Part shown: positions 1-8,046 of the stretch, in pieces
How the letters are laid out: the number at the start of each line of letters is the position of its first letter
Position numbering within the stretch: the stretch's first letter is position 1
Origin: Mariprofundaceae bacterium
GTDB taxonomy: Bacteria > Pseudomonadota > Zetaproteobacteria > Mariprofundales > Mariprofundaceae
Length of the DNA stretch: 64,000 nucleotides
Reading direction: 5' to 3'
Assembly (NCBI GenBank): GCA_030950925.1
Contig: JAUZQO010000021.1
Span: 1 to 64,000, forward strand
Notes under the pieces: generated by a model
The model's input: only the letters and a program-made list of their open reading frames with translations
Database searches by the model: none
Told to the model about the DNA's origin: nothing
Position numbers and translations under genes: made by a program

Positions 1-55
1 TCTAAAGCATGGCATTGAGGGCATCTAATTTCTTGTAACATCATGAATACTAATC

Positions 56-81
56 CTTGTGAAAAAGCGCATTTTCACAAG
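56..81. repeat. Perfect 10-bp inverted repeat
   Basis: The arms CTTGTGAAAA (56-65) and TTTTCACAAG (72-81) are perfect reverse complements around a 6-nt centre. There is no T-tract after either arm, so it does not look like an intrinsic terminator. It lies just upstream of a restriction-enzyme remnant and could be an operator or a scar of a lost element. Confidence 0.6.
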
Positions 82-108
82 AAATTACATATAAAAAACT
101 GAATTTAA

Positions 109-462
109 ACCCTTTCAAACTCAACTGACCCAGTGCCAAGAATCTTGATTGAGAGGTTTATCCTTGAAAGCTTACCTGCTGTGAAAGATCGTGATGCCGT
201 GCCTGAAGCTTTTGGTGAGTTTTGGAACAAAGAACGGCAGGAGGCATTGGCCACAATCTGCAAGGAAGAACAACTGGCACCTGAAAAAGTTGAGAAAATT
301 ATTAACCAACATCTATTCACTGAAATCATACCCCTTCGGGATGATGTCGTTGGTGCGATGATGGTGAAGCCAAAACTTCTCCAAAGAAAATCACTGGCAC
401 AGCAAGCGCTGGAGAGAATTATGAATTTTATTGAAACCTTTATCATCGATGCACCATATTAA
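109..462 (+). pseudogene. C-terminal remnant of type I restriction endonuclease HsdR
   Basis: The reading frame is open only from the stop at 106-108 to 462 and encodes about 117 residues resembling the extreme C-terminal helical region of HsdR (EcoR124I-type) subunits. Visible features are an EAFGEFWNKERQEAL stretch, the EEQLAPEKVEKIIN helix and the final helix ending in IMNFIETFI. Full HsdR proteins are about 1000 residues with DEAD-box helicase and nuclease domains, and none of that is encoded in the 108 bases upstream. The first usable start is GTG at 133, with no clear ribosome binding site. I read it as a decayed remnant. The rest may lie in another frame left of the window. Confidence 0.6.
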
Positions 463-501
463 GAGAAGACAAAACGAAACCTTTTGGGCTATAGTTGAGG
501 A

Positions 502-843
502 ATGAAAATACGCGCACTGACCTCACTTCTTTTCACATTCTTGCTGGTATCTTCCTCCTTGTATGCTGAGGAATACTCAGGCGATACCAACCTTCAAAAA
601 GAATTAGCACCACCCAGCGCCACTTCGGGTGATGCTGAAATTCGCTCATATACCCGTGAAGATAAAGCCAAAATCACGGAATATTCCAAACATGGGCATG
701 TTTATTTGATAAAGGTTCAACCCGCAGGTGGTTTACCCCCCTATTACTTGGAAGATTCCAATGGTGATGGTAAGTTTAATCAGCGTTTACCCGGTGGCTA
801 TCAACGTATCAATCCACCGATGTGGATTATCAAGGAATTTTAA
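502..843 (+). CDS. DUF2782 family exported protein
   Basis: The product is a 113-residue protein with an N-terminal signal peptide (hydrophobic run at residues 8-20, likely cleaved after LYA). The mature part has the DUF2782 pattern: a charged REDKAKITEYSKHGHVYLIKV region, then PPYYLEDSNGDGKF and a C-terminal PPMWIIKEF. Family members are small periplasmic proteins of unknown function in proteobacteria, often near polA or thrB. Here the gene overlaps the following thiE-like gene by 22 bp if that one starts at its first ATG, so the two are probably co-translated. The GAGGA before the ATG is unusually close to it. Confidence 0.75.
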   Translation: MKIRALTSLLFTFLLVSSSLYAEEYSGDTNLQKELAPPSATSGDAEIRSYTREDKAKITEYSKHGHVYLIKVQPAGGLPPYYLEDSNGDGKFNQRLPGGYQRINPPMWIIKEF

Positions 844-1463
844 CCCGTGTGACTTCTTTACCTCAACTCACACTGATCACGCAAAGCGCTCGTTTTCATA
901 CTTTGGAAGCTTTTTTCACCTGTCTTCAACAAGCTTTAGAAGGTGGCGTAAAGCAAGTATTGGTGCGTGAAAAAGATATGGACTCGGCTCGTTTACTCTC
1001 TTTTTCATCGCGTGTCCGAAGCATGACCGATGATTATCAAGCCAAGCTTATCTTGCATAGCCAAGCCGATATTGCCCAAGCCATTGGTGCGGATGGGGTT
1101 CACCTATCGAGCATGAATATGGATGAAATCCCCGCAATTCGCCAATGGTTTCATGCATCGGATATGCTCATTTCCACCGCGTGTCATCATCTTGCAGAGC
1201 TAAAACTAGCCGAACATTGGGGTGCAGATTTTGTGTTTTTATCACCTGTGTTTCACACGCAAACGCATCCCGAGGCAAACCCACTTGGCGTTGAAAATTT
1301 TGAACAACTTGCAGCATCAACAAGCCTTCCTGTGATTGCACTGGGCGGCATTGATGAAAATAATCGCGAGCAACTGGCTGGCTATCCTGTGGCTGTTATC
1401 GGTGCATTATTGGATGCAGATAAGCCCAAGTTAGTCGCCCAACATTTATCCCGCTGCCCATAG
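822..1463 (+). CDS. thiE: Thiamine phosphate synthase (ThiE/TenI family)
   Basis: The 213-residue product has the ThiE/TenI TIM-barrel fold. Seen in order are VREKDM (about residue 48), which matches the family's LREKD substrate-contact motif; ADGVHLSS (about 90), which binds the pyrimidine phosphate; FLSPVFHTQTHP (about 140); and a phosphate-binding ALGGI (about 173). ThiE joins HMP-pyrophosphate and thiazole phosphate to give thiamine phosphate, while TenI relatives do aromatisation instead. The STACHH segment differs from the usual G.S.H of ThiE, so TenI-like function is possible. The ATG at 822 lies inside the previous gene. A GTG at 849, just after that gene's stop with AAGGA upstream, is an alternative start. 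Confidence 0.75.
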   Translation: MDYQGILTRVTSLPQLTLITQSARFHTLEAFFTCLQQALEGGVKQVLVREKDMDSARLLSFSSRVRSMTDDYQAKLILHSQADIAQAIGADGVHLSSMNMDEIPAIRQWFHASDMLISTACHHLAELKLAEHWGADFVFLSPVFHTQTHPEANPLGVENFEQLAASTSLPVIALGGIDENNREQLAGYPVAVIGALLDADKPKLVAQHLSRCP

Positions 1464-1472
1464 GAGTCTGAC

Positions 1473-2195
1473 ATGCCCACCCCCTATCAAACCGCTGCAA
1501 TTTTGATTATTGGCAATGAAGTGCTTTCAGGGCGAACTCGTGAAGCCAATGCTTGGTATGCTGCGAAAAATCTTTTTGAACAAGGGTGTAAACTGGGTGA
1601 GGTTGCCATTATTCCTGATCTGCATGATGATATTGTGATGGCACTACAGCGTTTATCCGATCATTATGATGTTGTCATTACATCGGGTGGCATCGGTCCC
1701 ACCCACGATGATATTACCATGCAAGCAGTGGCGGATTGTTTTGCTGTGCGCCTCTTAGAACACGCTGAAACCATGCAAAAGCTTTATGAACGGTTTGGGC
1801 AAGATGTGGATTCGGGGCGGCGGCGCATGGCGCGTTTACCTGAAACATCCGAACCTATTGTATGTTCGGCTTCGTTGATGCCAGGCGCACATATTCGCAA
1901 TGTTTATGTATTGGCGGGTGTCCCCAGTATTTTTGCATCACAATTGGATTCATTCTTAGATCGGTTTGGAGGGCGACCTTTTATACGCAAAGAAATCGAC
2001 GTATCTATGGCTGAAAGCCATTTTGCATCCGCACTGGCTGATATTCAAGAGCAGTTCAATGATGTGGAAATTGGATCATATCCGATGATGTGTGCGGATC
2101 ACCCTTGCGGAAAAATTTGCTTGAGCAGTCAGCATAAAAATCATTTGGATGATGCCTTTGAAGCCGTTCAAACCATGATTCAAGGTTTTTTGTAA
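1473..2195 (+). CDS. Molybdopterin-binding-domain protein (CinA N-terminal-like)
   Basis: The 240-residue protein consists of a MoCF-biosynthesis/MoeA-like domain of the CinA type. It starts with AAILIIGNEVLSGRTREAN and contains the TSGGIGPTHDDITMQAVA loop that defines the family. The C-terminal nicotinamide-nucleotide amidase (PncC) domain of full CinA is absent. The likely activity is ADP-ribose or nucleotide pyrophosphatase-like chemistry, but the role of stand-alone versions is not established. A strong TAGGAG precedes the ATG, 9 bp after thiE, so the genes form an operon. A block of dispersed repeats follows its stop. Confidence 0.8.
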   Translation: MPTPYQTAAILIIGNEVLSGRTREANAWYAAKNLFEQGCKLGEVAIIPDLHDDIVMALQRLSDHYDVVITSGGIGPTHDDITMQAVADCFAVRLLEHAETMQKLYERFGQDVDSGRRRMARLPETSEPIVCSASLMPGAHIRNVYVLAGVPSIFASQLDSFLDRFGGRPFIRKEIDVSMAESHFASALADIQEQFNDVEIGSYPMMCADHPCGKICLSSQHKNHLDDAFEAVQTMIQGFL

Positions 2196-2219
2196 GGGTT
2201 TAAACGCACATGAGGCGAT

Positions 2220-2281
2220 TATAGTGATTCAAGTATTAAGTTGCCCCGTGCTTTCCAAAATCTTTTATCGGGAATCTATCC
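2220..2281. repeat. Partial copy of dispersed TIR/hairpin element
   Basis: This copy begins with the terminal motif TATAGTGATTCAAGTATTAA (2220-2239) and contains one 31-nt hairpin module (2248-2278) whose left arm is decayed while the right arm still reads TCGGGAAT. It abuts a full element at 2283. Confidence 0.7.
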
Positions 2282-2282
2282 A

Positions 2283-2421
2283 TATAGTGATTCAAGTATT
2301 AAATCACCACGTCATTCCCGAAATCTTTTATCGGGAATCTAATGATAGACCCTCGATACAAGCACTCGAGGGTGACGACTGGGGAATATGGAAATGATAA
2401 TTCTATACTTGAATGACTATA
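2283..2421. mobile_element. MITE-like element with terminal inverted repeats and two hairpin modules
   Basis: The 139-bp element begins TATAGTGATTCAAGTATTAA and ends with the near-complement TATACTTGAATGACTATA. Inside are two 31-nt modules in opposite orientation. The first (2311-2341) has stem ATTCCCGA/TCGGGAAT. The second (2346-2376) has stem ACCCTCGA/TCGAGGGT when read on the minus strand. Both are flanked by GTCA and CTA. It has no coding capacity. The structure suggests a non-autonomous element or REP/BIME-like unit. No transposase is present in the window. Confidence 0.75.
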
Positions 2422-2450
2422 GACCCTCGACACAAGCACTCGAGGGTGAC
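2420..2450. repeat. Extra single hairpin module
   Basis: A further 31-nt TAG...TGAC module with the ACCCTCGA/TCGAGGGT stem follows directly on the right terminal repeat of the preceding element. The intergenic region 2196-2494 is therefore almost entirely repeat-derived. Confidence 0.75.
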
Positions 2451-2494
2451 GATTGGGGGATTCAAATGGTGGTTAGAGTATTATGGGGTCATGA

Positions 2495-3130
2495 ATGATG
2501 AAAAATCAACATATCAAACAAAAAAAACGGCAAATTATTGTCGGGATGACAGGTGCATCGGGCGCAGCCTATGGTTTACGTTTGATTGAACAACTGGTGA
2601 CAGCGGATGTGATGGTGCATCTGTTGTTATCCGATGCTGCGCGTGTGGTTCTCAAACAAGAGTGTGATGTCTGTTTACCTGACGATCAGGCAGAAACAGT
2701 ACAGGCACTGGCAGATGCAATCCATTGCCCTGCGGATAGCTTACGCAGTTATGGCACACAGGACTGGTTCTCACCTGCGGCATCAGGTTCGAGCGGTATT
2801 GAACAAATGGTGGTTGCACCTTGCTCGATGGGGACATTGGCAAGCATTGCGCATGGCATGTCGGATCATTTGTTGGAACGTGCCGCCGATGTCATGCTCA
2901 AAGAGCGCAAACAGTTGATTCTTATGCCGCGTGAAACACCATTGTCGGCGATTCATTTGGAACATATGCTCAAGTTGGCACGTTTGGGGGTGGATATTAT
3001 CCCTGCGATGCCGGGTTTTTATCATCGCCCCAAAACAATGGATGAGCTGATTGATTTTATGGTGTCGCGTGTGCTGGATCATTTAAAAGTGAACAATAAC
3101 ATTGCCCAACAATGGGGCATGGGAGTGTAA
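2495..3130 (+). CDS. ubiX: Flavin prenyltransferase UbiX
   Basis: UbiX attaches a dimethylallyl group to FMN to make prenylated FMN, the cofactor of the UbiD decarboxylase in ubiquinone synthesis. The 211-residue product has the family N-terminal flavodoxin-like motif GMTGASGAAYG (about 17-27), VVAPCSMGTLASIAHG (about 107) and RKQLILMPRETPLSAIHL (about 138), all typical. An insertion-rich stretch around 60-90 is normal for the family. Two adjacent ATG codons (2495, 2498) are possible starts. The next gene, 3 bp downstream, is another ubiquinone factor (ubiK), so the pair is functionally coherent. Confidence 0.92.
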   Translation: MMKNQHIKQKKRQIIVGMTGASGAAYGLRLIEQLVTADVMVHLLLSDAARVVLKQECDVCLPDDQAETVQALADAIHCPADSLRSYGTQDWFSPAASGSSGIEQMVVAPCSMGTLASIAHGMSDHLLERAADVMLKERKQLILMPRETPLSAIHLEHMLKLARLGVDIIPAMPGFYHRPKTMDELIDFMVSRVLDHLKVNNNIAQQWGMGV

Positions 3131-3133
3131 ATC

Positions 3134-3394
3134 ATGGTATCAAATCAAGTCTTGGATGATATTTCAGAAAAAATAGCAGGTGGCTTGCGCCTTTTGGCTG
3201 GGGCTAAGAGTGAAGTGGAATCACAAGTGCGCTCGATTGTTGAAACAGCACTGCAACAATTTGATGTGGTCACCGATGAACGTATGCAAGTGCAAGAAGC
3301 GATGCTAAAAAAATCACGCGATGATATGCAAGCCCTGAATGAGCGTGTGCAAGCACTCGAAGCACGCATCAAAGCATTAGAAACAACAGAATAA
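3134..3394 (+). CDS. ubiK: Ubiquinone biosynthesis accessory factor UbiK
   Basis: This 86-residue protein belongs to the BMFP/YqiC family. It has an amphipathic N-terminal half (SNQVLDDISEKIAGGL) followed by a trimeric coiled coil from about residue 45, ending ERVQALEARIKALE. UbiK helps assemble the soluble Ubi complex and bind lipid in ubiquinone synthesis. The gene lies between ubiX and comM with spacers of 3 bp on both sides, indicating one transcript. Confidence 0.85.
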   Translation: MVSNQVLDDISEKIAGGLRLLAGAKSEVESQVRSIVETALQQFDVVTDERMQVQEAMLKKSRDDMQALNERVQALEARIKALETTE

Positions 3395-3397
3395 ACC

Positions 3398-4921
3398 ATG
3401 TTGGCAAGATTGCCTTCTGCCGCATTGCGAGGTTTGGATGCGGATCCTGTCGATGTTGAAGTGGATTTATCCCGAGGCTTACCGTGTTGGAGTATGGTTG
3501 GTTTAGCGGATGCCTCTGTGCGTGAAGCCAAAGAACGGGTGCGTTCAGCACTATTAAATAGTAACTTTGAGTTTCCCTTAGCACATATCACAGTCAATTT
3601 ATCGCCAGCAGATCAGCGCAAAGAAGGCTCATATTTTGATTTACCTGTGGCGATGGGCTTGTTGTTGGCATCAGGGCAAATCATTCCGAGTGACGAAAAT
3701 AACATGGCTATGCCCATGATGTTGGGCGAATTGGCATTGGATGGACGCTTAAATCCTATTTCAGGCGTATTGCCCTTGGTCTTATTTGCGCAACAACAAG
3801 GTTTTACATCCGTCATTGTGCCGCAAGATAATGCCAAAGAAGCGGCATTGGTGGCGGGTTTAAACATCTTGCCAGCGGATTCTTTGTTAAGTGTGGCACA
3901 GCATCTTATAGGGCATATCAGCTTGCAGCCTTATGTTTTAGAATCTCTAAGCAATGATGCCGAAGCATTTAAAAATCACTTGGATTTGGCAGATGTTCGC
4001 GGGCAACAACAAGCCAAACGTGCCTTAGAAATTACTGCTGCAGGTGGTCATAACTTATTGATGAGTGGCTCTCCAGGTGTCGGGAAAAGTATGTTGGCAG
4101 CACGCTTACCCAGTATTATTCCCGCTTTAACTATGTCCCAACGCTTGGAAGTGGCGCGTATTTATTCCATTGCCAATCATCAAAATCGCTCACCCTTATC
4201 GGATATACCACCCTTTCGTTCGCCGCATCACACATCATCGGGTGTGGCGTTGATTGGGGGTGGTTCACGCCCCAAACCGGGTGAAATATCATTGGCACAT
4301 ATGGGAATTTTGTTTTTGGATGAATTACCCGAGTTTAAGCGACAAGCCTTGGAAGTGTTGCGCCAACCCATGGAAACAGGCGAGGTGCATATTGCCCGTG
4401 CCGCCGAAACCCTAACCTTTCCAGCTCGATTTTCTTTGATTGCTGCGTTTAATCCATGTCCATGCGGGTTTTTAGGGCATCCGATCAAGGCTTGTCGTTG
4501 CAGTGATTTACAAGTTCGTCGCTATCGAGAACGCATGTCAGGGCCTTTGTTGGATCGTTTTGATTTGCGTATCCATGTGCCTCCAGTGGAACAAGATGAA
4601 CTCACCCAACGCCCCGTAGGTGAATCTTCCAAAGAAGTTGCGAAACGTGTCTTGGCTGCGCGTGCCATTCAATATCAACGGCAAGGGCAAGGCGTGAGCA
4701 ATGGGATGTTATCTGTTCGGGTCTTGGAAGACATCGCAAAACCTGATACTGATGGGCAAAAACTTTTGCATGCGGCGATGACTCGCTTTGCCTTATCTGC
4801 ACGTGCTTATCACCGTATTTTAAAAGTAGCCCGCACCATTGCAGATTTGACAGCCGAAACATCCGTATCCAGTGCGCATATTGCAGAAGCATTACAATAT
4901 CGTGGTGATGATGGTTTTTAG
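3398..4921 (+). CDS. comM: Mg-chelatase-like AAA+ ATPase ComM/YifB
   Basis: The 507-residue protein has the full ComM architecture: an N-terminal Lon-S5-like region (GLADASVREAKERVRSAL), a Walker A GSPGVGKS (about 223), Walker B ILFLDELPEF (about 305), the Cys-rich CPCGFLG...CRCS insert (about 354) and a C-terminal Mg-chelatase helical domain. ComM is a hexameric helicase that promotes branch migration during natural transformation. The length is normal. It is translationally close to ubiK. A MITE-like element follows 16 bp after its stop. Confidence 0.92.
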   Translation: MLARLPSAALRGLDADPVDVEVDLSRGLPCWSMVGLADASVREAKERVRSALLNSNFEFPLAHITVNLSPADQRKEGSYFDLPVAMGLLLASGQIIPSDENNMAMPMMLGELALDGRLNPISGVLPLVLFAQQQGFTSVIVPQDNAKEAALVAGLNILPADSLLSVAQHLIGHISLQPYVLESLSNDAEAFKNHLDLADVRGQQQAKRALEITAAGGHNLLMSGSPGVGKSMLAARLPSIIPALTMSQRLEVARIYSIANHQNRSPLSDIPPFRSPHHTSSGVALIGGGSRPKPGEISLAHMGILFLDELPEFKRQALEVLRQPMETGEVHIARAAETLTFPARFSLIAAFNPCPCGFLGHPIKACRCSDLQVRRYRERMSGPLLDRFDLRIHVPPVEQDELTQRPVGESSKEVAKRVLAARAIQYQRQGQGVSNGMLSVRVLEDIAKPDTDGQKLLHAAMTRFALSARAYHRILKVARTIADLTAETSVSSAHIAEALQYRGDDGF

Positions 4922-4937
4922 GACGAAGTTTTGAAGC

Positions 4938-5066
4938 TATAGTCGTTTAAGTATGAATACTACATTATGTTGCTGTCACCCTCGAATGCTTGTGTCGAGG
5001 GTCTATTGATAGATTCCAGACACAAGCACTCTGGAATGACGGTGGTTTAATACTTGAATCACTATA
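4938..5066. mobile_element. MITE-like element with terminal inverted repeats and two hairpin modules
   Basis: The 129-bp element runs from TATAGTCGTTTAAGTAT to ATACTTGAATCACTATA. Its first 31-nt module (4975-5005) has stem ACCCTCGA/TCGAGGGT. The second (5010-5040), in reverse orientation, has a different stem, ATTCCAGA/TCTGGAAT, with the loop GTGCTTGTG. The GTCA and CTA flanks are the same as in the other copies. Confidence 0.75.
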
Positions 5067-5115
5067 TGCGTGAATTCAAGTGACAAGTCGTTGGCAAGCT
5101 CTATCGTGCCGACGC

Positions 5116-5494
<379 letters not shown>

Positions 5495-5566
5495 GTACTT
5501 TTTTGCTAAAAAACAGACCTTTTTTATGGCATCATGCGCAGAACCTAAAATAGAGGTCTTAAACAC

Positions 5567-6640
5567 ATGTTATCTCAACACCCTACAGATGATCAACGCA
5601 TTGTCGGAATCAAAGAAGTGGTCTCACCTGAACTTGTTCATGCAGAACACCCTGTCAGCCCAATGGCTGAACAGGTGATTGTTGAAGCACGCAAAGATAT
5701 TCATCATATTATTCGTGGCGATGATGATCGTTTACTGGTCGTGGTGGGACCTTGTTCGATTCATAACCCCGATGAAGCATTGGTGTATGCCAAGCATTTG
5801 GCCGAGATCAAAGAGAAATATGCGGACACATTAAAATTGGTCATGCGGGTTTATTTTGAAAAACCACGCACGACAGTGGGCTGGAAGGGTTTAATCAATG
5901 ACCCACATTTGGATGATAGTTTTGAAATCAATCAGGGTATTCGCATCGGTCGGAAATTATTGTTAGCCATCAATAACCTAGGCATCCCCGCTGCAACAGA
6001 ATTTCTGGACTTGATTACCCCGCAATACTTTGCTGATTTGGTGAGCTGGGGCGCGATTGGTGCGCGTACCACAGAAAGCCAAGGTCATCGTGAACTGTCA
6101 TCGGGCTTGTCTTGTCCGATTGGTTTTAAAAATAGCACCGAAGGTGGCTTCCGCATTGCCATTGATGCGATTCAAGCAGCAGCCAAACCGCATCATTTTT
6201 TATCACTGACCAAAGAAGGGCGTTCGGCAATTTTTACCACGGCAGGCAATAAAGATTGTCATATTATCTTACGTGGTGGGAAAGAGCCGAATTATGGTGC
6301 AAAAGATGTGGGCAATGTCATCATGCAACTGAATGCCGCGAAGATTGATGCGGGTATTATGATTGATTTTAGCCACGCCAACAGTTTGAAACAGCATGAA
6401 CGTCAAATGATTGTAGGCGCGGATGTTTGTCAGCAAATGGCACAAGGCAACCATAAAATTATGGGTGTGATGATTGAAAGCCACTTGCATGCAGGTCGTC
6501 AAAATGTGGTGGAGGGTGAAACACTCAAGCCCGGCGTGAGCATTACGGATGCTTGCATTGCTTGGGATGATACAGTGACACTATTGGATCAACTCTCTGT
6601 TGCTGTCAAACAACGTCGTGAGGTATCCCATGAGCATTGA
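5567..6640 (+). CDS. aroG: 3-deoxy-7-phosphoheptulonate synthase (class I DAHP synthase)
   Basis: This enzyme condenses phosphoenolpyruvate and erythrose-4-phosphate in the first step of the shikimate pathway. The 357-residue length equals that of AroF/G/H enzymes. Motifs seen are VVGPCSIHNP (about 64), RVYFEKPRTTVGWKGL (about 96), GARTTESQGHRE (about 160), GFKNSTEGG (about 184) and the metal-binding DFSHANS (about 265). I cannot tell which aromatic amino acid inhibits it. It is followed by sspB with an 11-bp overlap. Confidence 0.93.
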   Translation: MLSQHPTDDQRIVGIKEVVSPELVHAEHPVSPMAEQVIVEARKDIHHIIRGDDDRLLVVVGPCSIHNPDEALVYAKHLAEIKEKYADTLKLVMRVYFEKPRTTVGWKGLINDPHLDDSFEINQGIRIGRKLLLAINNLGIPAATEFLDLITPQYFADLVSWGAIGARTTESQGHRELSSGLSCPIGFKNSTEGGFRIAIDAIQAAAKPHHFLSLTKEGRSAIFTTAGNKDCHIILRGGKEPNYGAKDVGNVIMQLNAAKIDAGIMIDFSHANSLKQHERQMIVGADVCQQMAQGNHKIMGVMIESHLHAGRQNVVEGETLKPGVSITDACIAWDDTVTLLDQLSVAVKQRREVSHEH

Positions 6641-7124
6641 TTTTAAGCAAAAAGCCAAAGCCAAACAGTTAAATGATTACTTTCAAAGTTCGGGGCGTAT
6701 TTATATTGTGGTGGATGGCACTGCGGATACTGTGGATGTACCGGAATATTTAAAGGGCGACCCGGCCTTACGTTTGGCACTGAATGTGCGCATGCGCCAA
6801 CCCATTTATATTCGCGACACTGGTGTTTCATCGGTCTTGTCTTTTTCTGGAAAAGCGCATGATTGTTTCATTCCTTTGCAATGTATTTGGGGTGCTTATG
6901 AACCCGATGGTGATTTGGAAAGTGGTTTAATTTGGGAAGATGCTGTGCCTGAAGTCATTCGTTCTGCATTGTTGGCACAAAATGGATCTGAAGATGCAAC
7001 GGCATCGGAAACTGTGGACTTGGGTATTGAAGAGACAGTAAGCCATGACATCAGCATGGTCTCAAAAATAGATGACATTCAGACTCGTCCAACCAAAGTG
7101 CCACATTTGCGGGTTGTAAAATAA
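6630..7124 (+). CDS. sspB: ClpXP specificity-enhancing adaptor SspB
   Basis: SspB tethers ssrA-tagged and other substrates to the ClpXP protease. The 164-residue product has the substrate-binding fold (LNDYFQSSGRIYIVVD, then LALNVR and the FSGKAHDCFIPLQCIWGAY strand), an acidic variable linker, and a C-terminal PHLRVVK that matches the ClpX-docking XB peptide (LRVVK) of E. coli SspB. The start at 6630 (MSIDFKQ) overlaps the end of aroG by 11 bp. In E. coli sspB sits with sspA, whereas here it is coupled to aroG and followed 1 bp later by a DUF2066-like gene. Confidence 0.88.
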   Translation: MSIDFKQKAKAKQLNDYFQSSGRIYIVVDGTADTVDVPEYLKGDPALRLALNVRMRQPIYIRDTGVSSVLSFSGKAHDCFIPLQCIWGAYEPDGDLESGLIWEDAVPEVIRSALLAQNGSEDATASETVDLGIEETVSHDISMVSKIDDIQTRPTKVPHLRVVK

Positions 7125-7125
7125 T

Positions 7126-8046
7126 ATGCCTGTGATGATGCGACTGGTGATTGCATGGCTTATGCTAACTTGGGTGAATGTTGTACAGGCAGAAGACATG
7201 CGCTTTCAAATTGAACTAAGCTTTGAAGATGCTGGCGTTTCGCCGAGTATTTCCGCTCAAGTTCAGCAGGCTTTACCACAGTTGTGGCAACGAATTATTC
7301 CACAATCTGAACAAGCCGATTTGCATGGCTTGCAAGCGATGTCTTTTTTAAAAAGTATTCGTCCGCATGGTTTGACGAGTAGCATTACCTTTAATGAACA
7401 ACGTGTGTGGCAAGCTTTGGATGCACGCTCCATTGTCTATATTCGTCCTTTGCCAAGTTTTTATATGACCTTGGATATATTGAATGCTTTGGGGCACCAT
7501 AACACCCGTATGGAAAGCGAACTGCAAATATATTTGAATGAACTCAGCCAAACATGGGGCATTCAACGCAGCGATCATGGTCCTTTATTGGCGCTGAATG
7601 TGCAATGGTTGAACGATGTGCAATTTTATATTTCAGCTGTTCAACAAGGGCAGACCACACAACGTGATCAAAATCGTTGGGCGCAAGGTGTGGATGCGAT
7701 GCAACAGCTTAAAGCCAGTTTACAACGGTTATTATTGCATGTTCGTAATCAATATGTGGTTCAAGCAGTCGCTGCTTCCTCTCAAAATATTGAGCCTGCC
7801 GCCATTGAAACCCAGACATTTCATTTACATGTTGAAGGTCAGGCATCATTGGCCAACCAAATTTTATTGGAAACGGCGCTACAATCAGATACCTGGGTGG
7901 CATCCATCACCCCCTTATTGCTTGAACCCAACAGTCAAACCTACTTAATGGTGGTGAAGAAAGCCCCCGAACTTTGGCTTGAAACTTGGTTTTTACAGCA
8001 TGGTATGACAGCCAGCATGGGGCTGGAAGGCTGGTTGGCACAATAA
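7126..8046 (+). CDS. DUF2066-like exported protein
   Basis: The 306-residue product has a signal peptide (residues 1-22, cleavage after VQA). The mature region (FQIELSFEDAG, then a long alpha/beta part) resembles DUF2066 proteins, which in gammaproteobacteria commonly sit next to hda. That context is repeated here with pgsA and hda downstream. No catalytic motif is evident, and the function is unknown. The stop overlaps the next start by one base (TAATG), showing translational coupling. Confidence 0.6.
   Translation: MPVMMRLVIAWLMLTWVNVVQAEDMRFQIELSFEDAGVSPSISAQVQQALPQLWQRIIPQSEQADLHGLQAMSFLKSIRPHGLTSSITFNEQRVWQALDARSIVYIRPLPSFYMTLDILNALGHHNTRMESELQIYLNELSQTWGIQRSDHGPLLALNVQWLNDVQFYISAVQQGQTTQRDQNRWAQGVDAMQQLKASLQRLLLHVRNQYVVQAVAASSQNIEPAAIETQTFHLHVEGQASLANQILLETALQSDTWVASITPLLLEPNSQTYLMVVKKAPELWLETWFLQHGMTASMGLEGWLAQ

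Noticed and set aside
105-446. Minus-strand open frame over the HsdR remnant
   Set aside because: It is a shadow frame without recognisable features. The plus-strand translation resembles HsdR.
2220-2460. Possible CRISPR array
   Set aside because: The 31-nt units are internally palindromic, alternate in orientation and have no regular unique spacers. No cas genes are nearby.
5495-5566. Riboswitch or attenuator before aroG
   Set aside because: Only the rnpB T-run and a weak inverted repeat are visible. No leader peptide rich in aromatic codons was found.
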